Source of the DNA: Rathayibacter_A sp036510655
GTDB lineage: Bacteria; Actinomycetota; Actinomycetes; Actinomycetales; Microbacteriaceae
Reading direction: 5' to 3'
Length of the DNA stretch: 64,000 bases
Assembly: GCA_036510655.1 (NCBI GenBank)
Contig: DATCDQ010000008.1
Location: 5,607-69,606 of the forward strand
This document shows positions 1-7,183 of the stretch, piece after piece (the stretch's first letter is position 1; every line of letters begins with the position of its first letter). Under the pieces are notes generated by a model. That model was given only the letters and a program-made list of their open reading frames with translations. It did not search any database and was not told the origin of the DNA. A program made the translations under genes and the position numbers.

Positions 1-104
1 TCTCGGTCACGGCCTGGGCGGTGCCGCAGGCGTCGGGCTGACTCGGGTGCGCAGAGCCGGTGGTCGGGGCTGAGTCGCCGGCCGGCATCGAACGATGCTC
101 TAAT

Positions 105-213
105 GGACGAGCGTTGTCGCATCGGACGAGCGTGCATGCCCAGGCAGGCACGCTCGTCCGTTTCTGGCACGCTCGTCCGTTTCAGGCATGTTTCAGGCAC
201 GCTCGTCCGTTTC
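105..213. repeat. Short direct and inverted repeats GCACGCTCGTCCGTTTC
   Basis: The 17-base word GCACGCTCGTCCGTTTC occurs three times in direct orientation at 148-164, 167-183 and 197-213. The complementary core GGACGAGCGTGC at 124-135 can pair with 148-159, and GGACGAGCG occurs again at 105-113. The same core returns in an inverted pair at 26853-26906. No gene is supported in bases 1-242. The block lies just past the end of the NUDIX gene on the minus strand, so it may act as a transcription end or be a dispersed repeat. Confidence 0.75.
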
Positions 214-242
214 AGGCACGCTTGGTTTCGAAGCGGAGCCGG

Positions 243-830
243 TTAACTTCGCGCTCGCAGTTCGCCCAACGCTGTGTGCAGCCGATCGCCGAAGCGGTCG
301 GGCAGCTGCGACGGCAGCGCATCGATCGGCCACCACGCGACGGCCTCGCTTTCGGCGCTGACTTCGGGTGTGGCATCCGCCTCGGCCAACGCGACATAGC
401 CGACGTCCCAATGGGTCGCGCAACGACCGAAGGCCGCCGCCAGAGCATGTCGATTCAGGTCGTACGGCGTCGGGTTGGTGAGCTCGTCGTCAATCAGCGT
501 CAGCCCGGCGAGGCCACTCTCCTCGCGCGCCTCGCGCAGAGCGGCGGATGCGACCGACGCATCGTCCGCCTCGATGTGGCCGCCGAGCTGCACCCAGAAC
601 CGCCCCTTCTTGTGAAAGCAGAGCAGGGTGTGCGTAAGCTTCGGCGTGAACACGAAGCAACTCGCGGTCAGATGCTGTGGCCCGCCGTCACGGGCGAGAG
701 CGGATGCGCCGCGCGCGTCGAGAAAGTCGAGATACTCGAGCCGTAGCTCGCGCTGTTCAGAAGCTACGGGCATCCACTCGGTCAACGCCGCAGCCAAGGT
801 CTGTACTCGGAAGCCCGTGTCGATCGTCAC
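243..830 (-). CDS. NUDIX hydrolase
   Basis: This 195-residue protein is a NUDIX-fold hydrolase, a family that cleaves nucleoside diphosphates linked to another group. The NUDIX helix reads GGHIEADDASVASAALREA followed by REESGL. It carries one extra residue before the REAREESG core, as in many actinobacterial members, and has Asp where the first Glu of the box usually stands. About 90 residues precede the box and about 75 follow it. The substrate cannot be told from sequence. It appears to be a single-gene unit. An opposite-strand frame at 60-746 has no recognisable domain and was treated as its shadow. Confidence 0.85.
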   Translation of the reverse strand: MTIDTGFRVQTLAAALTEWMPVASEQRELRLEYLDFLDARGASALARDGGPQHLTASCFVFTPKLTHTLLCFHKKGRFWVQLGGHIEADDASVASAALREAREESGLAGLTLIDDELTNPTPYDLNRHALAAAFGRCATHWDVGYVALAEADATPEVSAESEAVAWWPIDALPSQLPDRFGDRLHTALGELRARS

Positions 831-902
831 GACTTCAGGCTAGCCGCGCACCCGCACGGGCAGTGGCGATGATGCCGTCGAGTGAGCTGTCCGCAGCGAC
901 GC

Positions 903-1583
903 TCAGTACACGAGCGGCACGAACTTCGCGGTGCGCTTGGCGTAGTCCGTGAACGGTTCCCCGTGGTGCTCGGCCAGGTGCTTGTCGAGCATCGGAATGT
1001 TGCCGAACACGAACAGGCACACCATCAGCCCCGGAATGATCAGCGCCCAGGCGCTTCCGGCAATGAACGCGAATCCGATGAACAGCATGCAGTCGCCGAA
1101 GTAGTTGATGTGCACTGCGTAGCGGAACAGACCGCCGGTGTACAGCTGGCCGACGTGCGCCGGGTCGGTCTTCCAGCGCTTGCGCAGATACTCCGACGCC
1201 GTATTCAGCACGGAACCGACCAGGTAGAGGACGATGCCAACTGCGGTCCCGATGCCCACGGCATCCGGATTGAGTGCACCGAGGGTCGCCATCGTGACAT
1301 GGATGGCGATGATCCAGATTCCGACCCCGATCGCCTCACCGTATTTCACTTCGCGATTGACCATGACGAACGTCGTGGCGATGATGCGTGCGAGATAGAC
1401 GAATGAACATGCGACGAGCAGGATACGACGCGGGAGCGCAGCATCCGGAACGCTTGCCCCGAACCAACCCGCAATCACGGCCAGACCGCCGAAAAGCAGC
1501 CACGCACCGATCGCGACACCCAGCGCGTTAAGGCCGACCAGGACGAGCTTCGCGCCGATCGACGGCGTGCGTGTGCGGTACAT
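903..1583 (-). CDS. DUF1295 / isoprenylcysteine-methyltransferase-like membrane protein
   Basis: This 226-residue protein has about six hydrophobic segments and the C-terminal signature of the DUF1295/steroid-5-alpha-reductase-like and ICMT-like membrane enzymes: an RYAVHINYFGD segment, then a final hydrophilic tail DKHLAEHHGEPFTDYAKRT. The family carries out reductions or methyl transfers on lipid-like substrates in the membrane; the exact reaction is unknown. The ATG at 1583 was chosen because GAAGGA lies six bases upstream; a GTG at 1601 is possible. It starts 58 bases after the TetR gene on the same strand and is probably cotranscribed and controlled by it. Confidence 0.75.
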   Translation of the reverse strand: MYRTRTPSIGAKLVLVGLNALGVAIGAWLLFGGLAVIAGWFGASVPDAALPRRILLVACSFVYLARIIATTFVMVNREVKYGEAIGVGIWIIAIHVTMATLGALNPDAVGIGTAVGIVLYLVGSVLNTASEYLRKRWKTDPAHVGQLYTGGLFRYAVHINYFGDCMLFIGFAFIAGSAWALIIPGLMVCLFVFGNIPMLDKHLAEHHGEPFTDYAKRTAKFVPLVY

Positions 1584-1641
1584 CTCATTTCCTTCTTTCA
1601 CTTGTCTCGCGATCCAACTTTCACTTGCCCCGCGATCGGGG

Positions 1642-2334
1642 TCACAGCGGCACAGATGGAGCGGTCAGGCCGCCGCCGTAGACGGCCAGAAGCTCGCCGC
1701 CCCAGAGCGCCATGCCATCCGGCGACAGCGGATCCACCCGAAGAACCTCGTTCAATCGGCGATGCAGAATGATCACCGCCAGGTCATTAGCAAGGAGAAC
1801 CGCAGCCCGTGCGTTCGGGTTCGCGCCGGGCGCCGCTGTTCCTGCCGCAACCATGCCGTCCAGGCCTGCGCGCGCCAGTTCGAACAGCTGCCGGAACAGC
1901 GTGCTCGCCGCCGCGCTCTCAGAAACCAGCATGCGCGCCAGATAATCCGGCATGGCGGAATCCGTCGGGAAGTACGCGGACATGGTCTGCGCCAGTGACG
2001 CGCTGTCGCGCGGGTCAGTGGGGGCAACGCTCGCCGGTTCGGCGCGCGTGACTTCGCTGATCATCCCCTCGAATTGGGCCAGCACGTGCGCGTCGACAGC
2101 CTCACGCAGGCCGTCTTTTGATCCGTAGTGCTGAATCACGAGCGCAGGCGACACGGATGCGGCTCCCGCGATATCCCGGACCGTCACCGCATCCGCACCA
2201 CGCAGAGCGAACAGGCGCATGGCTTCATCACGAATAACTGCCTTGGCGGTGCGGTCCCCTCGTGCCGGGCGGCCCCCTCGAGTCGCGTGACCGGCGCGAC
2301 CCTCGCCGGCGCCATCAATATTTTGTGAACCCAT
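1642..2334 (-). CDS. TetR/AcrR family transcriptional regulator
   Basis: This protein of about 230 residues has a TetR-type DNA-binding domain near residues 35-80: AVIRDEAMRLFALRGADAV, then TVRDIAGAASVSPALVIQHYGSK. The C-terminal half is alpha-helical and variable, as expected of a ligand-binding domain. The start could be ATG at 2334 (MGSQN) or at 2343; neither has a Shine-Dalgarno sequence, and an operator-like inverted repeat directly abuts the first, so a leaderless or very short leader transcript is possible. It heads a two-gene unit with the membrane protein downstream and likely represses that unit. Confidence 0.85.
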   Translation of the reverse strand: MGSQNIDGAGEGRAGHATRGGRPARGDRTAKAVIRDEAMRLFALRGADAVTVRDIAGAASVSPALVIQHYGSKDGLREAVDAHVLAQFEGMISEVTRAEPASVAPTDPRDSASLAQTMSAYFPTDSAMPDYLARMLVSESAAASTLFRQLFELARAGLDGMVAAGTAAPGANPNARAAVLLANDLAVIILHRRLNEVLRVDPLSPDGMALWGGELLAVYGGGLTAPSVPL

Positions 2335-2350
2335 GTTTAGCATTATAAAC
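2335..2350. promoter_or_regulatory. Inverted repeat GTTTA-N6-TAAAC, candidate TetR operator
   Basis: GTTTA at 2335-2339 and TAAAC at 2346-2350 form an inverted repeat directly beside the ATG of the TetR gene, and a further GTTTAC follows at 2354-2359. The AT-rich patch stands out in GC-rich surroundings. Its position suggests autoregulation. Confidence 0.5.
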
Positions 2351-2382
2351 GGCTGTTTACAACTGTGACAAGACTGTTCCAC

Positions 2383-2644
2383 ACCTTTGGCAACAACGAG
2401 GCGGATCGGGCATCGCGCCGGGCAAATGACGGTGACCGTGGTTCCTCATTCAGGACCGGCGGCGCGATTTGCTGCAGTCCACGTCTTCAACCCCCGATCC
2501 AACCTGAATTCGGTACAGCGTGAACGGCTCCAAGGCCATTCCAGTAGCCGCCGCGGACAGTCACGGCAGCCAGTCGCGGCAGCGGTCGCAGCCAGTCACG
2601 GCTGCCGCCGCAGTTAGTCGCTGCGGCGAAGCGCGGCGCGGCGG
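2383..2644. other. Intergenic region with repeat element
   Basis: No convincing gene is visible. The stretch holds a 63-base element with inverted ends, ATTCAGG at 2448-2454 and CCTGAATT at 2503-2510, which is one of three copies in the window. After it come short repeats of CAGTCACGGC or CAGTCGCGGC between about 2558 and 2610. It separates the divergently read TetR unit from the end of the PRC-barrel-like gene. Confidence 0.6.
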
Positions 2645-3004
2645 TCAGTCGCGGTCGCGCATCCAGTGTTCGCGGAGGAACATCCGACCGAAGCGATCCG
2701 ACAGCCGGGAACCGGTGAATTCTTCGGGATCGGCCTCGAACACGGCATCGCCGTCGGGCTTGGGCAGGTCGGCAGCGCGCTCATCCGTGATGCTGGTCTG
2801 CACGACTGCCGCGGTGATCATTGCAATTTGCGCGGCGTCAACGAAACGCAGGCCTGAGGCGGTCCTGAGCACGATACCGTCGAAGAGGTCGAGTTCTGGG
2901 TCCGCCAGCACGTGCTCGACGGTGCCCAGCTTGCTGCCCGACGCGCTGTCAACCGGGGTGCCCTTCGTCAAAGCCGTATACGCGATCGGGTCATTGTCAC
3001 TCAT
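2645..3004 (-). CDS. PRC-barrel-like protein
   Basis: This acidic 119-residue protein begins TALTKGTPVDSASGSKLG and VEHVLADPELDLFDGIVL, which resembles the PRC-barrel / DUF2171-type beta-barrel found in small stress or RNA-associated proteins. The remaining residues form a hydrophilic tail ending in the charged REHWMRDRD. No enzyme motif is visible. It appears to be a single-gene unit flanked by repeat-rich DNA on both sides. The barrel assignment rests on the glycine, valine and acidic pattern only, so the function is unknown. Confidence 0.65.
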   Translation of the reverse strand: MSDNDPIAYTALTKGTPVDSASGSKLGTVEHVLADPELDLFDGIVLRTASGLRFVDAAQIAMITAAVVQTSITDERAADLPKPDGDAVFEADPEEFTGSRLSDRFGRMFLREHWMRDRD

Positions 3005-3383
3005 GCGCTGCCTTCGCTGTCGAATCGGTTGGCTTATCCCAACCTAACGCCGCCGGGTTAGGGACGCGCCGAGAATTCCACGCTGTGTCCGGACCGGGGC
3101 CGCTCGCCGGTGAAACACGGATGGCAGGTGAAACACGAATGGCCGGTGAAACACGGCTTGCCGGTGAAACACGGCTTGACTCACGGGCGACACCGTCCCG
3201 CATTCAGGCTGGGCGGCGCGCATTGCCACGGTTCACAGCCACGGTTCACGAGTTCACGCTCGACTTCAACCTGAATTCGGCCCCGGTGGGCAGAATGGGG
3301 CGCACAGTCCCGCCGACGACTACGGTTAATCGACTCCGTAGTTGACCCTGTGCACTGCGACCAGCGCACGCACTTCGACCCTT
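3005..3383. repeat. Intergenic region with 18-base tandem repeat and CCTGAATT element
   Basis: Four copies of GGTGAAACACG occur at 3109, 3127, 3145 and 3163, exactly 18 bases apart, the later copies reading CCGGTGAAACACGGCTTG. Just beyond is a second copy of the inverted-end element: ATTCAGG at 3202-3208 and CCTGAATT at 3270-3277. No gene is supported here. The repeats are too short and regular to be a CRISPR array. Confidence 0.7.
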
Positions 3384-3392
3384 GTGAGCGAC

Positions 3393-5225
3393 ATGCCGAA
3401 AAAGAAGAAGAAACGAACCAGCGGCGCCAGCGGTGATCGAAACCGCCGGAACGGCGGCGGGACCCCCCTCGCGGCGGAGACGGCATTGCAACGACGGTTC
3501 ATCAGTTGGTACGAGCATCACGACGGGTTGGACGACGCGCATTTGTCGACGCCGGCCGTCTCGGCCTTGGTCGCGCGCCTTTTCGCGATGGTCCGGGAGC
3601 TGGGCCACGGTCGAACGCTCGCAGATCCGCGCCACACGACGCTGACGGCACTGCTCGACGCCATCGACGCGGAGGACGACGCTTTCACGCTGGCCGGCGA
3701 TGCCGTCGACGTGTTGGGGCACTACCTCGACTTCCTCGATGACACCGATTCCTGGAACACCTCCGACGAAGAGTTTGACGCGAGTTACGCGATCCTCGAC
3801 GATATTGACACTCCGGAATCCGGCGTCCTTCGCGAACTCATGGCCGCGCTCGACGAGGTGCCGGAGGTCTTTCCCTCCGACCAATTGAGGGCAATGAACG
3901 CGCTCCCGATCGTCGACGGTGTTGACCGATTTCTTGCGTGGGTTGGAAGCAGCCGCACACTCACCTCCACCGGTGCGCTGCGACTCGTCGACATCCAACC
4001 GGTTGCGGCGTTGATTGGCCTCGCTGCGGTCGGTCGCAAGAATGCGGAAGTCGAGAACGAGTTCGAGGCGCTCCTCACCGGCGCAGATCAGGCGCTGCAC
4101 GGCGACCCTGCGACCACCAAGGCACCAATCGAGGTCGGCACGATGTGGGATCTCCCAGAACTCGCCGCGTGGTGGGTCACCCTGGACGACCTCAGCGTGA
4201 TCGAGATCACGGCGACAACTGTGCGCCCCGGTCCCGCGGCTGCCGCCTGGCGGTCGACGGATGCGCCCGAGCACTTCACGCTGCGCACCGCATTCCTGCG
4301 GCTCTACGTGGGCTCGTGGTGGCAGCGCGAACTCGAGAGTGACGACCTCCTCGGGCCGCTGGCTGTCATCAACCTGATCGGACAACTGGCCGCCGCTGTC
4401 AGCCCGCACGTGTTGCCGGAGCTCAGCACGTCCGCACTGGCCGATATCTTCAGCGAATCCACCGACTTCGCCGGACTGGGCGTCGGCGCCGTCGGTGCTG
4501 GGCGATGTGCGATCGCGCTGCGCCATCTGTACGGAACCGGAATCCTCGTGAAACACGTCACGGCGGATGGCGCCGTTCGCTATGCGGTGCCCCCTGAACT
4601 GCGGCCCGTGGTCGCGGAGGCTCTGATCGAGGCGCAGACAGACCTGTTGGAGCCCGAGGACGACGAGCTGGATGACGAACTGCTCGACAGCCCGCACCCG
4701 ACTGGCACGCTCCTGCAACTGAAGATCGCGCTGGTCGATGCGCGTCCCGTCGTCTGGCGTCGCATCCTCATCGAAGCGGATGCCACGCTCGGCGAATTGC
4801 ACGAAGCCATTCAGCGCTCATTCCAGTGGAATGACAGCCACCTGCACCGTTTCACAGTGGACGACTGGTATTCAGGCGGTCCCACATTCGGACCCGTTCC
4901 TGACGGGGTCAGCAGTGGCGTGCTCGGCGGCGCCTTCGACGAGAATCTGATTGAGCTCGGAGCGCTGCTGCGCGAGCCGGCAGACGACCTTTTTTACATC
5001 TACGACTTCGGTGACGAGTGGCGGCACCTGATTCGGCTCGAGGAGCTCCGGCCGGCCGGCTTTGCAGACGCCCCGGCCTGCACCGACGGCCGCGGGGCAG
5101 CGCCGGACGAGGACTCGGGCGGCCCGAGCGGATGGGCGCAGCAGCTACGCAGTGATGCCGTCGCAGCCCGCTTCGATCGCGACGCGGTGAACGCGCGGCT
5201 GGCGCCGTTGCGCCGCATCCGCTGA
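3393..5225 (+). CDS. Plasmid pRiA4b ORF-3 family protein
   Basis: This protein of 610 residues has a lysine-rich start (MPKKKKKR) and a long acidic helical middle of unknown function. Its C-terminal domain from about residue 450 matches the pRiA4b ORF-3 / IS1096 TnpR-like family: LQLKIALVDARPVVWRRILI, LGELHEAIQRSFQWNDSHLH, FYIYDFGDEWRH. The family is named from plasmid and transposon contexts but is widespread in chromosomes, and its biochemical role is not established. No transposon ends are visible nearby. Alternative starts lie at GTG 3384 and further upstream at 3342; none has a clear ribosome site. A long reverse-strand frame across the first half is a shadow. Confidence 0.8.
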   Translation: MPKKKKKRTSGASGDRNRRNGGGTPLAAETALQRRFISWYEHHDGLDDAHLSTPAVSALVARLFAMVRELGHGRTLADPRHTTLTALLDAIDAEDDAFTLAGDAVDVLGHYLDFLDDTDSWNTSDEEFDASYAILDDIDTPESGVLRELMAALDEVPEVFPSDQLRAMNALPIVDGVDRFLAWVGSSRTLTSTGALRLVDIQPVAALIGLAAVGRKNAEVENEFEALLTGADQALHGDPATTKAPIEVGTMWDLPELAAWWVTLDDLSVIEITATTVRPGPAAAAWRSTDAPEHFTLRTAFLRLYVGSWWQRELESDDLLGPLAVINLIGQLAAAVSPHVLPELSTSALADIFSESTDFAGLGVGAVGAGRCAIALRHLYGTGILVKHVTADGAVRYAVPPELRPVVAEALIEAQTDLLEPEDDELDDELLDSPHPTGTLLQLKIALVDARPVVWRRILIEADATLGELHEAIQRSFQWNDSHLHRFTVDDWYSGGPTFGPVPDGVSSGVLGGAFDENLIELGALLREPADDLFYIYDFGDEWRHLIRLEELRPAGFADAPACTDGRGAAPDEDSGGPSGWAQQLRSDAVAARFDRDAVNARLAPLRRIR

Positions 5226-5387
5226 GGGGCATCCGCCGACGGACATCCGCCAACCCGCATCCATCGACCGGCATCCGTCGAGCCTGGGCGGCGCTCGTGG
5301 CAAACCCTCAGCTGACGCAACCATCTGGTTGCACTCTGCTTGCTGTTATGCGAATATGTGATTGCACGTTAGCCGAAGGGAATATCG

Positions 5388-5876
5388 ATGACAGCGAATA
5401 CCGACAGGATCGTGCGCGAGGTCACGATTGCGGCGAGTGCGCAGCGCGTCTGGGAACTGATCCGTGTTCCTGGTTGGTGGATCAACGAGGGCACGATCGT
5501 CGAGGTCGCATATGACGCAACGAGTGATGTCAACGTGATCTGGCATCCGCAGTACGGTGGCTTTCGCGTCCAGACCGTCACGCTCGAGGAACCATGGCAC
5601 GCCGCGTTTCGCTGGCTCGCCGGCGAGGGCGAGGATGACGAGTCTGCAGGGGGCTCGACGTCGACCCTCGTCGAATTCTGGATTGACCCGCGGCCGGGTG
5701 GAGTCACTCTGCGCGTTGTGGAGAGCGGATTCGACTCACTGTCTGTCAATGACGAGCAACGGCGGAAGAATATCGATGGCAATACGGAGGGCTGGGAGAT
5801 CGAGCTGGCCGCCGCAATCGACTGGGTCGAGCGGACCGAGCCGGCCAGGCGAAGCGAGCCGGCCAAGCGGGTATGA
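5388..5876 (+). CDS. SRPBCC / AHSA1-like domain protein
   Basis: This 162-residue protein is an SRPBCC (START-like) fold protein: it starts with IVREVTIAASAQRVWELI, has the WxxP-like segment VIWHPQYGGFRV, and ends with the long helix GWEIELAAAIDWVER. Proteins of this kind bind hydrophobic ligands or act as AHSA1-like stress proteins. AAGGGA lies about six bases before the ATG. Its stop overlaps the start of the ArsR regulator by four bases (ATGA), so the two are translationally coupled, an arrangement that is common for AHSA1-like/ArsR pairs. Confidence 0.85.
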   Translation: MTANTDRIVREVTIAASAQRVWELIRVPGWWINEGTIVEVAYDATSDVNVIWHPQYGGFRVQTVTLEEPWHAAFRWLAGEGEDDESAGGSTSTLVEFWIDPRPGGVTLRVVESGFDSLSVNDEQRRKNIDGNTEGWEIELAAAIDWVERTEPARRSEPAKRV

Positions 5877-6232
5877 ATCTGGCAGCTCTCGCAACGACAG
5901 CACCCGCCGCAACAGCGCCGGTCTTCGCAGCGCTCGGGGACGCGAACAGGCAACGACTGCTGTTCCTGCTGGTGCGTGACGGGCGGGCATCCGCCTCGTC
6001 GCTCGCGCCTTCGTTGGAGGTCTCCCGGCAAGCCGTGGACAAGCATCTGCGCGTGCTCGCGCGCGCCGGACTCGTCGAGTCCGCGCGTGCGGGCCGCGAG
6101 GTGCTCTATTCGGTCCGGCGCGAAGAACTCGAACGGTCGGCCGCGTGGCTGCGCGAACTCGCCGACGGCTGGGACACTCGGCTGGCGTCGATCAAAGCTG
6201 CAGCCGAGGCCATCGATCAGCATGAAACCTAA
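5873..6232 (+). CDS. ArsR-family transcriptional regulator
   Basis: This 119-residue winged-helix repressor has the ArsR core FAALGDANRQRLLFLLV, the recognition helix region LAPSLEVSRQAVDKHLRVL and the wing ARAGREVLYSV. There is no cysteine metal-sensing motif, so it is unlikely to sense arsenic-type metals. It overlaps the SRPBCC gene by four bases and probably regulates that pair. A GC-rich hairpin follows the stop directly. Confidence 0.88.
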   Translation: MNLAALATTAPAATAPVFAALGDANRQRLLFLLVRDGRASASSLAPSLEVSRQAVDKHLRVLARAGLVESARAGREVLYSVRREELERSAAWLRELADGWDTRLASIKAAAEAIDQHET

Positions 6233-6233
6233 A

Positions 6234-6262
6234 GAGCCCGGGGCCCCATGGGTCCCGGGCTC
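6234..6262. terminator. Hairpin between convergent genes
   Basis: GAGCCCGGG at 6234-6242 pairs perfectly with CCCGGGCTC at 6254-6262 across an 11-base loop. It lies just after the ArsR stop and between it and the convergent PadR gene. It lacks a T run, as many actinobacterial terminators do. Confidence 0.7.
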
Positions 6263-6310
6263 GCTGGAGCTCCCGCGATCTCGTCAGCCAGTGATCTGGA
6301 CGGCTGCGAT

Positions 6311-6955
6311 CTAGTCGGCCAGGATCAGGTAGAGGGCGCGGCGCGCCTCGTCGAGCTTCTCGATTGCGGCGGTGCGTTGCGCATCCGTCGCCGAGTGCCG
6401 CATTTGGTGCACGACCCCCATCAGCTTGCCGACGCTCGCGATGAACGCGGCATCCGCTTCAGTCGGGCCTGGGTTTGACTGCCAGGTGCGCGCGAGTTCG
6501 TCGGCGTTCTCCTCGACGTATTCGCGGCCCGCGTCGGACAGCTCGTACTCGGTGCGCTTACTGTCGCCGTTGGCGACAATCAGCTCCTCATCGACGAGCT
6601 GTTGCAAGGTCGGGTAGACCGACCCGGGACTTGGGCGCCATGATCCGCCGGTCTTCTCGGCGATGGCCTTGATCAGGCCGTAACCGTTGGACGGCCCTTC
6701 TGCCAAGAGCGACAGGATGGCGGAGCGGATGTCGCCGCGATTTGCGCGGCGTCCTCCGCGCGGACCGAAACCACGAGGGCCAAAACCGCCAGGTCCGAAA
6801 CCGCCGAAGCCAGGGCCGAACCCCGCGAAGCCGGCGAAGCCAGGGCCGAAGCCGGCAGCGCCCATTCCGTGGCCGCGCCCGTGGTGGCCTTCAGAGGGGT
6901 CGTGGTTGAATCGCCCGAACGGCGATCCGTGTTCTGAGTTGTGTGCGTCTTTCAT
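6311..6955 (-). CDS. PadR-family regulator with Gly/Phe/Pro-rich N-terminus
   Basis: This 214-residue protein has a PadR winged-helix domain in its middle: ILSLLAEGPSNGYGLIKAI, PSPGSVYPTLQQLVDEELI, and KRTEYELSDAGREYVEENA. Residues about 30-70 are a low-complexity Gly, Phe and Pro tract of repeated FGPGF/FGPRG units, common in actinobacterial PadR proteins and probably disordered. The C-terminal helical part would form the dimer and ligand pocket. GAAAGGA lies upstream of the ATG. It sits downstream of a drug-exporter gene on the same strand but has its own promoter, and may regulate that exporter. Confidence 0.88.
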   Translation of the reverse strand: MKDAHNSEHGSPFGRFNHDPSEGHHGRGHGMGAAGFGPGFAGFAGFGPGFGGFGPGGFGPRGFGPRGGRRANRGDIRSAILSLLAEGPSNGYGLIKAIAEKTGGSWRPSPGSVYPTLQQLVDEELIVANGDSKRTEYELSDAGREYVEENADELARTWQSNPGPTEADAAFIASVGKLMGVVHQMRHSATDAQRTAAIEKLDEARRALYLILAD

Positions 6956-7018
6956 CGTCGCAGTATCCTTTCATTGCTCCCCACATGGGAGCTATCGCAG
7001 CAGTTCTGCGATGTGTCA

Positions 7019-7047
7019 AAGATATATCGTTGACTATCGTGTGTCAA
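7019..7047 (-). promoter_or_regulatory. padR promoter with overlapping palindrome
   Basis: On the minus strand TTGACA (7047-7042) is followed after 17 bases by TATCTT (7024-7019). The spacer contains GATATATC at 7021-7028, with flanking TCAACG and TTTGAC, resembling the AT-rich operators of PadR proteins. Autoregulation is likely by position. Confidence 0.55.
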
Positions 7048-7131
7048 ATGGTTTTCAGAAAACTCGCAGGTAAAGGGCTTCGGCCACAAGTCCCGGCTGC
7101 ACGAACGTGCGGTATAGGGTGGCCCGCCGGC

Positions 7132-7183
7132 TTCGCTCAGGGAACGACTTCGGTCGCCGCCCGCCGGTTTCGCTCAGGGAACG
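7132..7183. repeat. Two copies of the TTCGCTCAGGGAACGA repeat
   Basis: The word TTCGCTCAGGGAACGA occurs at about 7133-7148 and 7168-7183. The second copy overlaps the end of the drug-exporter gene and contributes its last residues and its TGA stop codon. Related copies lie near 52880, 52955 and 53155. Confidence 0.7.

Noticed and set aside
60..746. Open frame of 228 residues overlapping the first NUDIX gene
   Set aside because: It runs through the direct repeats at 105-213 and opposite the NUDIX box; no domain is seen.
3109..3173. Possible CRISPR array
   Set aside because: Units are 18 bases with almost no spacer sequence and there are no cas genes; this is a simple tandem repeat.
3246..4802. 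Long open frame (518 residues) on the minus strand opposite the pRiA4b ORF-3 gene
   Set aside because: It has no recognisable domain, is rich in Arg, Gln and Glu as expected of an antisense frame in GC-rich DNA, and lies opposite a gene with clear family motifs.
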